Shown here: positions 25,752-34,413 of the stretch, one piece after another
Layout of the letters: each line of letters starts with the position of its first letter
Numbering within the stretch: the stretch's first letter is position 1
Assembly: GCA_044448685.1 (NCBI GenBank)
Contig: JBIOHC010000002.1
Span: 1-64,000, forward strand
Reading direction: 5' to 3'
Source of the DNA: Palsa-965 sp044448685
GTDB lineage: Bacteria > Bacteroidota > Bacteroidia > Palsa-965
DNA: 64,000 nt
Notes under the pieces: generated by a model
What the model was told of the DNA's origin: nothing
The model's database searches: none
Seen by the model: the letters and a program-made list of their open reading frames with translations, nothing else
Made by a program: the position numbers and the translations under genes

Positions 25752-26246
25752 ATGAAAAAGATCTTTGTACCGATGGCCATTCTGCTGTTCACCTCTGTTA
25801 CCGGAATTAATGCACAAGGGCCAGCTACTACAGCGCCTGCTGCTGCTGTTACTCCGGCTCCGGTTAACCCGAACGGGCCAGCCTTCAAATTTGAAGAGGA
25901 GGAATTCAACTTTGGCAAAATCACCCAGGGAGAATCTGTTTCCCATGATTTTAAATTCAAGAATACAGGAAAGGAACCCCTTGTTATTGCTGATGCCACT
26001 GCAACCTGCGGCTGTACTAAACCCAGCTTCGCTAAAGATCCTATCAAACCATCCGGATCAGGAGTGATTTCAGTAACATTCAACTCTACCGGCAAAATGG
26101 GAGCTATGGACAAGCCTATTACCATAACATCCAATGCCAAAGACGGTGTTAAGATTGTGCACCTTAAAGGAGAAGTTATGCCTAAGCCCGCTGAAGGCCC
26201 AGCTGATCCTTCCAAAGCAACTCCAACACCTGTATCGCCTAAATAA
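25752..26246 (+). CDS. DUF1573 protein, copy 1
   Basis: 164 residues: signal peptide, a Pro/Ala-rich linker (about 20-45), then one DUF1573 domain (about 50-135) with FNFGKITQGESVSHDFKFKN, the conserved TCGCTKP motif and a KPSGSGVISVTFNS strand. The fold is an Ig-like (ASH/MSP-like) beta sandwich; the paired Cys of CGC may form a disulfide. Exported to periplasm or surface. First of four tandem paralogs. Function of the family is not established. Confidence 0.85.
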   Translation: MKKIFVPMAILLFTSVTGINAQGPATTAPAAAVTPAPVNPNGPAFKFEEEEFNFGKITQGESVSHDFKFKNTGKEPLVIADATATCGCTKPSFAKDPIKPSGSGVISVTFNSTGKMGAMDKPITITSNAKDGVKIVHLKGEVMPKPAEGPADPSKATPTPVSPK

Positions 26247-26267
26247 TTAACCTTTTTTTCGATACTT

Positions 26268-26762
26268 ATGCCAATGAAAAAAGCAATTTTTACCTTAGGA
26301 CTGGCCCTGTTTACCCTGGTGTATACTCAGGCCCAAACAGCGGCAACATTAGCCACTCCCGGAAGTCCTGCACCTGCTGCCCCAACCAGTACTGCCGAAA
26401 TCAAATTTGACAAACTTGATTTTGACTACGGCACTTTGAAACAAGGTGGAGATCCGAACGGGGAGTTTTCTTTCAAGAATGTCGGAAAGGAACCCCTTAT
26501 CATTTCCAATTGCCAGGGATCCTGCGGATGTACTGTTCCAAGCTGGCCTAAAGAACCGATCAAACCAGGTGCTTCCGGTGTTATCAAAGTTCATTACGAT
26601 ACAAAAAGGGTGGGCCCGATTAACAAAACTGTGACAGTGACTTCCAATTCACAGTCAGGTCCTGTTACACTCCATATCAAAGGGATGATTGAAGCCGCCC
26701 CTGCTGAAGAAACTTTTCAGCAATACAAACCCGGCGGAGCCCCTGTTGAGAAAACCAATTAG
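26268..26762 (+). CDS. DUF1573 protein, copy 2
   Basis: 164 residues, organised like copy 1: signal peptide (start at 26268, or 26274 for MKKAIFTLGLALFT), Pro/Ala linker, then DUF1573 with LDFDYGTLKQGG, SCGCTVPSWPKEPIKPG and a GPVTLHIKG strand. The WPKEPIKPGASGVI segment matches copy 3 more closely than copy 1. It lies 21 bp after copy 1 and so is probably co-transcribed. Exported, role unknown. Confidence 0.85.
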   Translation: MPMKKAIFTLGLALFTLVYTQAQTAATLATPGSPAPAAPTSTAEIKFDKLDFDYGTLKQGGDPNGEFSFKNVGKEPLIISNCQGSCGCTVPSWPKEPIKPGASGVIKVHYDTKRVGPINKTVTVTSNSQSGPVTLHIKGMIEAAPAEETFQQYKPGGAPVEKTN

Positions 26763-26765
26763 GGA

Positions 26766-26853
26766 TTAATGATTTAAGATTTATGATTTAAGATTTGTAG
26801 TTGAATTCTGCAATTTCTTAAATCATAAATCGAAAATCTTAAATCTTAAATCA
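26766..26853. repeat. AT-rich inverted repeat between DUF1573 copies 2 and 3
   Basis: Direct and inverted runs of the unit GATTTAAGATTTA / TAAATCTTAAATC; perfect 13-base arms lie at 26771-26783 and 26840-26852. The right half closely resembles the sequence at 48213-48245 before argH. The element could fold into a long hairpin in RNA, splitting copies 1-2 from copies 3-4. Confidence 0.6.
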
Positions 26854-26865
26854 ATCCTTTTCCTG

Positions 26866-27291
26866 ATGAAACATCTGCTATTTCTTGCTGTATGCCTTTT
26901 GTTCCTGTCAGCTCCTCTGAAAGCCCAGGAAAGCGTCATAGAAAGCATTGACCCCAATGCACCTGTAATGAGTTTTGAAAAAGAAACGATAGACTTTGGG
27001 ACCATCAACCAGGGTGCTGACGGAGTCCGGACATTCAAATTCAAGAATACCGGTCATGCCCCATTAATTATCACAGAAGTAAAAGGAGAATGCGGCTGTA
27101 CGACCCTTCCCGACGGATGGCCTAAGGAGCCAATCAAACCGGGAGCAAGCGGGATTATCAAAGTGAAATATGATACCCAGCGTACCGGAGCGTTCGACAA
27201 GAAAGTCACTATCACGTCAAATGCCAAAATTTCAAGCAAGCAGGTTTCAATAAAAGGTGTTGTAAAAGCCGGTTCCGGCACTCCCAAATAA
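26866..27291 (+). CDS. DUF1573 protein, copy 3
   Basis: 141 residues: signal peptide (MKHLLFLAVCLLFLSAPLKAQ), no Pro/Ala linker, DUF1573 domain with IDFGTINQGADGVRTFKFKN, ECGCTTLPDGWPKEPIKPG and a VSIKGVVKAG ending. The start codon lies 13 bp after the AT-rich repeat. Exported; function unknown. Confidence 0.85.
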   Translation: MKHLLFLAVCLLFLSAPLKAQESVIESIDPNAPVMSFEKETIDFGTINQGADGVRTFKFKNTGHAPLIITEVKGECGCTTLPDGWPKEPIKPGASGIIKVKYDTQRTGAFDKKVTITSNAKISSKQVSIKGVVKAGSGTPK

Positions 27292-27307
27292 TGCTCCTTT
27301 CAGGAAC

Positions 27308-27697
27308 ATGATAATACGCATTGGTACTATCTTTCTAAGCCTTTGTTTCATCCTGTGTTGTTCCTTCCAGAAAGAGAATCAGGATCTCCATTTCAAAACC
27401 CGGCACCATCATTTTGGTTTTATACACCAGGGCAAGATTCTGGAATATGATTATATGTTCACTAACCTGGGCAGTAAACCTCTACAAATTCTGGGCACAG
27501 AAGCCGAATGTATCTGTACAAAAGCTGAATTCCCATCTAAACCTGTTAATCCCGGCGAAAGCGGGATAATACACCTCCGTTTCGACTCAGGAAAAGCTAT
27601 GGGACGACAGGAAAGGACTATCCAGGTGTTTACAAACCTGGGATCAGCCCCGGTACGACTGGTTTTTAAATGTATTGTTCTGAAAAAAAAGGAATAA
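27308..27697 (+). CDS. DUF1573 protein, divergent copy 4 (lipoprotein-like)
   Basis: 129 residues beginning MIIRIGTIFLSLCFILCCSFQK, a hydrophobic signal ending in Cys-Cys that fits a lipobox. The DUF1573 core is recognisable (HFGFIHQGKILEYDYMFTN, KPVNPGESGIIHLRF) but the usual CGCT is CICT. It is the most divergent and shortest member of the array, 16 bp after copy 3. Confidence 0.8.
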   Translation: MIIRIGTIFLSLCFILCCSFQKENQDLHFKTRHHHFGFIHQGKILEYDYMFTNLGSKPLQILGTEAECICTKAEFPSKPVNPGESGIIHLRFDSGKAMGRQERTIQVFTNLGSAPVRLVFKCIVLKKKE

Positions 27698-27756
27698 TGC
27701 CACTGGTTTCCTGATTTTTTTGAATCTTTGACCCTTCAAACCTTAATGCCTATACA

Positions 27757-28974
27757 ATGCCCAAAGTATCCAGAAAAGCAGGTTTAATGCCTGCCTCCCC
27801 TATCCGAAAGTTAGTGCCTTATGCAGATGCAGCCAAGAAAAAGGGGGTAAAGATTTATCATCTGAATATCGGACAACCTGATATAGAAACTCCGGATACA
27901 ATGCTGGATGCTATACATAATTCAAAAATCAAGGTGCTGGAATATTCCCACTCTGCCGGCTTTGAATCTTACCGTACAAAACTCGCCGAATATTATAAAA
28001 GCTTCGATATTCAGGTTGAAGCTTCCGATATCATTATCACTACCGGAGGGTCTGAAGCAATAAGCATTGCCATGATGAGCTGCTTCAACCCGGGTGATGA
28101 ACTAATTATACCCGAGCCTTTTTATGCCAACTACAATGGTTTCGGATGCGCTGCTGAGGTTGTCATCAAACCTGTTCGATCCTACATTGAAACAGGTTTT
28201 GCCCTGCCTCCCATCAGCGAATTTGAAAAACACATAGGTCCGAAAACGAAAGGAATCATGATTTGCAATCCGGGAAATCCAACCGGCTATCTATACTCCC
28301 GTGAAGAACTCGAATCATTGAAAGCATTGGTGAAGAAACATGACTTGTTCCTGCTTTCGGATGAAGTATACCGTGAATTCTGTTATGACGGAAAAAAATA
28401 TGTTTCTGTCATGCATCTTGACGGGCTGGATGAAAATGTCATCCTGCTCGATTCCATTTCCAAACGTTACAGTGCCTGCGGAGCCCGTATAGGAGCCCTC
28501 ATTTCAAAAAACAAGGAGGTGATGGCTTCAGCGCTGAAATTTGCACAGGCAAGGTTAAGTCCGCCAACCTTCGGACAAATAGGAGGAGAAGCTGCACTTC
28601 AGACACCTGCTTCCTATTTTGAAAAAGTAAGTAAAGAATACGTGGCCCGGAGAAATTTTGTGGTGGAAACATTGAACAATATGGAAGGGGTATTCTGTCC
28701 TAAACCAAGCGGTGCTTTTTATTGTATAGCCCACCTGCCTATTGACAATGCCGATATTTTCTGCCAATGGCTGCTCGAAAAATTTTCCCTACAGGGCGAA
28801 ACAGTAATGCTTGCTCCCGCTACAGGCTTTTATTCCACTCCCGGAGCAGGTACAGACGAAGTCAGGATTGCCTATGTCTTAAATCTTCAGGATCTGGAAC
28901 GTGCCATGCATTGCCTGGATGAGGCCCTGAAAGTGTATCCCGGACGTAAGATGAAACTTCAGGAGGCCCGCTAA
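27757..28974 (+). CDS. PLP-dependent aminotransferase, class I/II
   Basis: 405 residues of the aspartate aminotransferase fold: GQPDIETP near the N-terminus, the CNPGNPTGYLYS motif, LSDEVYREF with the Asp that contacts the pyridine nitrogen, and SISKRYSACGARIG with the Schiff-base Lys. The C-terminal substrate-carboxylate Arg lies in DEVRIAYVL. Family members transaminate aspartate, aromatic or branched-chain amino acids; substrate not predictable. Monocistronic between the DUF1573 array and a convergent small membrane protein. Confidence 0.9.
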   Translation: MPKVSRKAGLMPASPIRKLVPYADAAKKKGVKIYHLNIGQPDIETPDTMLDAIHNSKIKVLEYSHSAGFESYRTKLAEYYKSFDIQVEASDIIITTGGSEAISIAMMSCFNPGDELIIPEPFYANYNGFGCAAEVVIKPVRSYIETGFALPPISEFEKHIGPKTKGIMICNPGNPTGYLYSREELESLKALVKKHDLFLLSDEVYREFCYDGKKYVSVMHLDGLDENVILLDSISKRYSACGARIGALISKNKEVMASALKFAQARLSPPTFGQIGGEAALQTPASYFEKVSKEYVARRNFVVETLNNMEGVFCPKPSGAFYCIAHLPIDNADIFCQWLLEKFSLQGETVMLAPATGFYSTPGAGTDEVRIAYVLNLQDLERAMHCLDEALKVYPGRKMKLQEAR

Positions 28975-28975
28975 A

Positions 28976-29434
28976 TCAGACAATACGGGTGTGTACAATA
29001 TACGAAGCTGCTGAGATCAGCAGAAAGAGAGCGATATAGAGGGATGCAAAACCTGTATAATAATTTCTTTCAACCTTGACAACTTTCCAGCCAATGACGG
29101 CAGCTACAAGGGCAAAAAAATCCTGTATCAGCATCAGGGCCAGAAAATCAGCGGTCATAGCCAGGCTTTCCATATTCCTTCTTGCTTTTTCTTCAGGCAG
29201 GGTCATGGCCTTCCCTTCTGACAATATTCCGGAACTTACCTCCTTGCCATTCTTTCCGATTGAGACATCCGGTTTAAGACCGGCAATGGTTACAATCATA
29301 TAGGCTCCGAAACTGAGAAAGAGAACAAGAAAGACAATACCCGGAAAGACTCCGAATGTACGCGGGCCTCTGATAAAATATACCAGGAGTCCATTGACAA
29401 TTAATAAAATAATACCGATTACAGCTAAGAACAT
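28976..29434 (-). CDS. Small membrane protein, unknown function
   Basis: 152 residues with four predicted transmembrane helices (about 3-20, 28-50, 97-115 and 127-147) and a charged middle loop (PEEKARRNMESLAM). The arrangement looks like a simple inner-membrane unknown; no family recognised. It is convergent with the aminotransferase gene, 1 bp apart. Confidence 0.65.
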   Translation of the reverse strand: MFLAVIGIILLIVNGLLVYFIRGPRTFGVFPGIVFLVLFLSFGAYMIVTIAGLKPDVSIGKNGKEVSSGILSEGKAMTLPEEKARRNMESLAMTADFLALMLIQDFFALVAAVIGWKVVKVERNYYTGFASLYIALFLLISAASYIVHTRIV

Positions 29435-29537
29435 AAATCACATTCAAATTAATGCTAAGTCCAGATCATGTCGATTTTGCTGAAAACAAAAATAAAAAAA
29501 TTATTATATTGAATTTTGGTATTATATCCCGTGTTGC

Positions 29538-30809
29538 TCATTCGGGAAAGTCAGTATAAAGCAAATACTTCTTCCGTATAAGCCTGAATTTTTTCAATCC
29601 ATCTTCCCATCCTGCCCTGATCTCTTCTTCTGATTTCCCCAATTTCACAGCCTCCTCCAGGGAATTTGTCCCGCACAGAGCTGTAAAGTACGAATTGAAA
29701 AATTTAGCTTTGTCAGGGTAATTTTTGTAACACAGTGCCAGCCAATCCAGTTTTAGTTTCTTATAATCAAAAATTCCCTCTCTCCCATATTCTCCGAAAT
29801 CATATCCTACACATTTTTTTCCATTATACAGAGGGTTGGTAGCCCCTGGTTTACTGTGCGGGGTGAAGCTGGTTGTTCCTCCCTTTAATTTTGGATGACC
29901 AATAACTTCAAACGGATGATCTGTTCCCCTCCCTACACTGATTACTGTCCCTTCAAACAGACATAAGGAAGGATATAGATATACCGCCGGCATAGAACCC
30001 AGATTAGGCGAAGGGGGAACAGGAAGCTGATACAAATCCGAATGCGAATATCCTTGCAGTTTCACAATTGTCAGGTCACATTTAAGTCCCGCACCCAGCC
30101 AGCCTTCTTCATTTACCATCTGTGCATATTCGCCAATGGTCATGCCATAGACAATTGGTACAGGATGAAGGCCGACAAAAGAACGGTATTTGTCCTCCAT
30201 AACGGGACCGTCTATGTAAAATCCGTTAGGGTTGGGGCGGTCAAGCAAGAGCAAAGGTTTGTGATTTTCTGCACAAGCCTTCATCACATAATGCAGGGTA
30301 CTCAGATATGTATAAAAACGGGCTCCTACATCCTGCAGATCAAACAGCACTATGTCTGCTCCTTCCAAATCTGCAGCTGAAGGTTGTTTATGATTCCCAT
30401 ATAAAGAAATGATAGTCAGACCGGTTTTTTTGTCCCTGGAATTATTCACATCCTGGCCTGCATCCTCCTTCCCCCGGAATCCATGTTCGGGGGAGAATAA
30501 AATACGAACCTTGATGCCCAGGTAAATCAGACTGTCGAGCAGGTGCTGTTTACCGATCCGTGATGTATGGTTACCTACAAAGGCCACCTGCTTGCCCTTT
30601 AACAAAGGCAGATATTGATCAAGCCGGCTTGCACCGGTCTTGATATCCGCATCCGTTTTGGACGCATGTGTCCATGCAAGGATACCTCCTGGTTGGGCAT
30701 CCGAAATGCAAGAGTTCATACATGCCAACAGGACCGCCGAAATCAGAAGTCTGATACCGCTGATAAAGCGCCCTTTTTTCAAGTTCTCTGGCTTATTCGT
30801 TGGGATCAT
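29538..30809 (-). CDS. namZ: Exo-beta-N-acetylmuramidase, NamZ family (DUF1343)
   Basis: 423 residues. The N-terminal signal ends ISAVLLACMNSC and may be a lipobox. The DUF1343/NamZ domain fills the rest: VGNHTSRIGKQHLLDSL, the FSPEHGFRGKEDAGQDV segment, FDLQDVGARFYTYLSTLHYVM, LLLDRPNPNG, and SVGRGTDHPFEVIGHP. Characterised members release terminal MurNAc from peptidoglycan fragments in cell-wall recycling; here exported action in the periplasm is expected. Divergent from the LolC-type permease. Confidence 0.9.
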   Translation of the reverse strand: MIPTNKPENLKKGRFISGIRLLISAVLLACMNSCISDAQPGGILAWTHASKTDADIKTGASRLDQYLPLLKGKQVAFVGNHTSRIGKQHLLDSLIYLGIKVRILFSPEHGFRGKEDAGQDVNNSRDKKTGLTIISLYGNHKQPSAADLEGADIVLFDLQDVGARFYTYLSTLHYVMKACAENHKPLLLLDRPNPNGFYIDGPVMEDKYRSFVGLHPVPIVYGMTIGEYAQMVNEEGWLGAGLKCDLTIVKLQGYSHSDLYQLPVPPSPNLGSMPAVYLYPSLCLFEGTVISVGRGTDHPFEVIGHPKLKGGTTSFTPHSKPGATNPLYNGKKCVGYDFGEYGREGIFDYKKLKLDWLALCYKNYPDKAKFFNSYFTALCGTNSLEEAVKLGKSEEEIRAGWEDGLKKFRLIRKKYLLYTDFPE

Positions 30810-30819
30810 CCGGAAAATG

Positions 30820-30827
30820 TACTTTTG
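30820..30827 (+). promoter_or_regulatory. Candidate -7 promoter element
   Basis: TACTTTTG, exact -7 consensus, in the divergent region before the LolC-type permease; it is 43 bases before the start at 30871. Confidence 0.45.
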
Positions 30828-30870
30828 TCATATGCAATTTTACAGTTTTTAATTCAATAACCATTCCGAT

Positions 30871-32142
30871 TTGAATACCAGCCTATTTATTGCCAAACGT
30901 ATCATTTTCAACGGTGCTCAAAAAAGCCGTATTTCCAGGCCTATTGTGAAAATCGCCGTGTGGGGCATAGCCCTCGGTATGGCTGTGATGATAGCTACAC
31001 TGGCTGTTGTAAACGGGTTTCAGAAAGAAATACGCGATAAGGTAGTCGGATTCGGGTCACATATTCAGATCACGAACTACGATACCAACAACTCCCTTGA
31101 ACCATCCCCTTTCCGTAAGGACCCTGTCCTGCTTAAGCTCCTTTCCCAATTACCCGGTGTAGGACATATTCAAGGCTATGCCCTTAAAGCCGGGATTATT
31201 CATGGCCAGGATGAAATGCTGGGTGTTGTACTTAAAGGCGTGGGGACTGACTTTAACTGGGATTTTTTTAAACGCAACATTAAACAAGGGGATGCCTTAA
31301 CTCTGAGTGATACCGGTTTGTCGAATAAAATACTCATCTCCAGTTTTATGGCTGCAAAGCTCAAACTGAAAGTTGGAGATAAAACCAGGATGTATTTCAT
31401 ACAGGATAAACAACAACGTCAGAGAGCTTTCCGTATAGCAGGTATTTATGAAACAGGACTGGAGGGGTTTGACAATTTTATGGTTTTCGCCGATATTGCC
31501 CATGTACGTAAACTGAATAACTGGGACACCACTTCCCTGGCCGGATTTGAAGTGCTGCTGAAAGATTTCAGAACAATGGATAATGTAAGTGAGGTGATGA
31601 ATGATCTGCTTGTAAGGGAGCATACTGCTTCTTTTCCCAATGGCGATTCTCTTGAAGTCCCAAGCCTGCAGGCTAAAACAATACGGGAGCTTAATCCTCA
31701 GATTTTCAACTGGCTTGATTTTACCGATAAAAATGCGGCTATTATCATATCCCTTATGCTGTTTGTTGCCGTTATCAATATGACTTCAGCCTTGCTTATC
31801 CTGATTTTGGAGCGAACACATCTTATCGGCATTCTCAAAGCTCTGGGTGCAGCTGATGCGCAGGTGAGAAGGATTTTTCTGTTCCATTCCGTATGGCTGA
31901 TAGGCCAGGGGCTGCTGATAGGCAATATCATCGGCATAGGACTCAGTCTTTTTCAGCAGCATACCCATCTGCTCAAACTGGATCAGGACAGCTATTATGT
32001 GGCATTTGTTCCTGTCAATCTCGATCTGGCTTCCCTCCTCAGCCTTAATGCACTCACCATTGCCATCTGCCTTCTTGTATTGCTTATTCCGGCCCTGATC
32101 ATCAGCCGCATAACTCCTTTAAAAGCGATACGTTTCAGCTGA
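30871..32142 (+). CDS. LolC/E-type ABC transporter permease (FtsX family)
   Basis: 423 residues starting at TTG (MNTSLFIAKRIIF), which matches the usual start of Bacteroidota LolC-like proteins, with no in-frame ATG upstream. Four transmembrane helices: one N-terminal (about 26-48), three C-terminal (about 288-312, 335-355 and 380-410), with a large periplasmic MacB-like domain between and the FtsX motif ILERTHLIGILKALGA. Family role: extraction of lipoproteins from the inner membrane. The matching LolD ATPase is not adjacent. Confidence 0.85.
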   Translation: MNTSLFIAKRIIFNGAQKSRISRPIVKIAVWGIALGMAVMIATLAVVNGFQKEIRDKVVGFGSHIQITNYDTNNSLEPSPFRKDPVLLKLLSQLPGVGHIQGYALKAGIIHGQDEMLGVVLKGVGTDFNWDFFKRNIKQGDALTLSDTGLSNKILISSFMAAKLKLKVGDKTRMYFIQDKQQRQRAFRIAGIYETGLEGFDNFMVFADIAHVRKLNNWDTTSLAGFEVLLKDFRTMDNVSEVMNDLLVREHTASFPNGDSLEVPSLQAKTIRELNPQIFNWLDFTDKNAAIIISLMLFVAVINMTSALLILILERTHLIGILKALGAADAQVRRIFLFHSVWLIGQGLLIGNIIGIGLSLFQQHTHLLKLDQDSYYVAFVPVNLDLASLLSLNALTIAICLLVLLIPALIISRITPLKAIRFS

Positions 32143-32163
32143 ATCTGGAATCGATCTCTTTTC

Positions 32164-32171
32164 TATCTTTA
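32164..32171 (+). promoter_or_regulatory. Candidate -7 promoter element
   Basis: TATCTTTA, matching TAnnTTTA, lies 22 bases before the ATG at 32194. Confidence 0.35.
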
Positions 32172-32193
32172 TCCCCTGTTTAGATAACACCCT

Positions 32194-33564
32194 ATGAAAA
32201 AAATACATGATACAATATTGGAAACGATAGGACATACTCCTATGGTCCGCATCAATAAAATCACGAAAGGAATCAAAGGCACTGTGCTGGCGAAAATTGA
32301 AACCTTTAATCCAGGCAATTCAATCAAAGACAGGATGGCTCTTAAAATGATTGAAGATGCTGAAAAATCGGGTGTATTAAAACCCGGAGGAACAATTATC
32401 GAAGGCACTTCCGGTAATACAGGCATGGGTCTGGCCATTGCTGCTGTTATCAAAGGATATAAATGCATCTTTACTTCAACTGATAAGCAGAGCAAGGAAA
32501 AATTTGATGCCCTCCGCGCTTTCGGCGCTGAAGTGATTGTTTGCCCCACAAATGTGGATCCGGAAGATCCCCGTTCCTACTATTCTGTGTCTTCACGCCT
32601 CGTGAAAGAGGTTCCCAATTCCTGGAAACCCAACCAATATGATAACCCTTCCAATGCTGTTGCACATTATGAATCAACAGGCCCTGAAATCTGGGATCAG
32701 ACCGATGGGAAAATTACCCACCTTGTGGTAGGTGTTGGTACGGGGGGAACCATTTCAGGAACGGCAAAATTTCTCAAGGAAAAAAACCCTAAAATAAAAG
32801 TGCTCGGCATTGATACGTATGGATCTGTTTTTAAAAAATACAAGGAAACAGGAGTGTTCGATAAAAATGAAATCTATCCTTACGTTACAGAAGGTATCGG
32901 TGAAGACTTCCTGCCTGAAAATGTAGACTTCAGCCTGATTGATCATTTCGAAAAAGTGACCGATAAGGATGCAGCCCTCATGACCCGTGAAATAGCCCGC
33001 CAGGAAGGTATCCTTGCAGGTAATTCTGCAGGTTCGGCAATGGCAGGCATAGTGCAGATGAAGGATTTTTTCAAGGAGGGAGATGTCATTGTTGTCATTT
33101 TTCATGATCATGGAACCCGTTACCTGGGTAAAATGTTCAATGATGAATGGATGCGCGAAAAAGGTTATTTCGACCGTAAAGGCTTGAGTGCAAAAGATCT
33201 GGTCAATAACAACCACAAAGCTGATCTGGTAACCCTCGAAGCCCACGAACCCATTGAAAAAGCACTGAAGATCATGAGTGAAAAAGATCTTTCCCAACTT
33301 CCTGTTACACGTGACAAACGCATTGTAGGTTCTCTGAATGAAAACCAGCTCTATACCAAAATCATCGCCAATCCTGATATCAAATCCCAGCCTGTTGAAA
33401 CAATTATGCAGGCCGCATTCCCTTTTGTGGATATTTCCACTCCTATAGACCTGTTAAGTACGATGATAAACCCGGAAAATCCCGCACTCCTCGTACGTGA
33501 TTTTAAAACCGACAAGACTTTTATCCTCACCCGACATGATATCATGAATGCCCTGACGAGATGA
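32194..33564 (+). CDS. Cystathionine beta-synthase-like enzyme with CBS domains
   Basis: 456 residues. The fold II PLP catalytic domain (about 5-320) has NPGNSIKDRMAL with the PLP Lys45, EGTSGNTGMG for the phosphate or substrate and VGTGGTISG. A pair of CBS domains follows (about 335-456), as in human-type cystathionine beta-synthase, not in plain cysteine synthase. Likely reaction: serine (or O-acetylserine) plus homocysteine or sulfide; the CBS pair may sense an adenosyl ligand. Cytoplasmic. Its stop overlaps the next gene's ATG (ATGA). Confidence 0.9.
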   Translation: MKKIHDTILETIGHTPMVRINKITKGIKGTVLAKIETFNPGNSIKDRMALKMIEDAEKSGVLKPGGTIIEGTSGNTGMGLAIAAVIKGYKCIFTSTDKQSKEKFDALRAFGAEVIVCPTNVDPEDPRSYYSVSSRLVKEVPNSWKPNQYDNPSNAVAHYESTGPEIWDQTDGKITHLVVGVGTGGTISGTAKFLKEKNPKIKVLGIDTYGSVFKKYKETGVFDKNEIYPYVTEGIGEDFLPENVDFSLIDHFEKVTDKDAALMTREIARQEGILAGNSAGSAMAGIVQMKDFFKEGDVIVVIFHDHGTRYLGKMFNDEWMREKGYFDRKGLSAKDLVNNNHKADLVTLEAHEPIEKALKIMSEKDLSQLPVTRDKRIVGSLNENQLYTKIIANPDIKSQPVETIMQAAFPFVDISTPIDLLSTMINPENPALLVRDFKTDKTFILTRHDIMNALTR

Positions 33565-34343
33565 TTCAATACACGGATCAGATGAAAAGAACCATAAGGC
33601 TGCACGAAAAGCCTGCCCGTATCATTTCTCTGGTCCCCTCTCAGACTGAACTCCTCTTTGAACTCGGACTGGATAAGGAAGTTGTAGGAATAACAAAATT
33701 CTGCATTCACCCTGATTCATGGTTCAGAACAAAGACCAAGATAGGAGGCACCAAGAAATTGGATGCCAATAAAATAAGGGCCCTCAAACCAGACCTGCTT
33801 ATCGGCAATAAAGAAGAAAACGAAGAAGGTCAGATCCTCCTGCTGGAAAAAGAATTCCCCGTCTGGATGAGTGACATCCATAATCTGGAACAGGCCCTGG
33901 AAATGGTTCAGAGTCTGGGACAGCTTTGCGAAAGGGAAACCCAGGCTAGTGAAATCATCCAAAAGATTAAGAATCAATTCCGCAAGTTTAAGCCACTTTC
34001 AACAGGTGTTCGCGTGCTCTACCTGATCTGGAAAAATCCCTATATGGCTGCAGGCAGGAATACCTTTATTGATTCTATGCTGAACAAATGCGGGTTCATC
34101 AACTGCATGGATAAAGATCGCTACCCCGAACTGACTGAAGCAGAAATACAGGAGTTGAACCCGGATCTGATCCTGCTCTCTTCTGAGCCCTTCCCGTTTA
34201 AAGAAAAACATCTGAAAGAACTCCAGGTCTTCTGCCCCGCTTCTGAGATAAAACTGGCAGATGGTGAATTCTTTTCCTGGTATGGATCACGCCTGTTGAA
34301 GGCTCCGGCTTATTTTAAGGAATTACTATCAACGCTGGCCTGA
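33561..34343 (+). CDS. BtuF-like metal/cobalamin-binding protein without signal peptide
   Basis: 260 residues of the helical-backbone metal receptor fold: RIISLVPSQTELLFELGLDKEVVG at the N-terminus, the ALKPDLLIGNKEEN segment and a second-lobe AAGRNTFIDSMLNKCGF. These are typical of BtuF/FhuD-type periplasmic binding proteins, yet the N-terminus (MIQYTDQMKRTIRLHEKPARI) has no signal peptide, so a cytoplasmic location is predicted. It is translationally coupled to the cystathionine beta-synthase-like gene by an ATGA overlap. Ligand unknown; a corrinoid or metal complex is the family precedent. Confidence 0.8.
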   Translation: MIQYTDQMKRTIRLHEKPARIISLVPSQTELLFELGLDKEVVGITKFCIHPDSWFRTKTKIGGTKKLDANKIRALKPDLLIGNKEENEEGQILLLEKEFPVWMSDIHNLEQALEMVQSLGQLCERETQASEIIQKIKNQFRKFKPLSTGVRVLYLIWKNPYMAAGRNTFIDSMLNKCGFINCMDKDRYPELTEAEIQELNPDLILLSSEPFPFKEKHLKELQVFCPASEIKLADGEFFSWYGSRLLKAPAYFKELLSTLA

Positions 34344-34395
34344 TCCCATCTGATTGCCAGAGCAATACAATATATGCTTCCTCCTTGCGTTTCAT

Positions 34396-34403
34396 TACCT
34401 TTG
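34396..34403 (+). promoter_or_regulatory. Candidate -7 promoter element of efflux operon
   Basis: TACCTTTG, exact -7 consensus, ends 10 bases before the ATG at 34414, leaving a very short leader. Confidence 0.45.
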
Positions 34404-34413
34404 AAGGATATTT

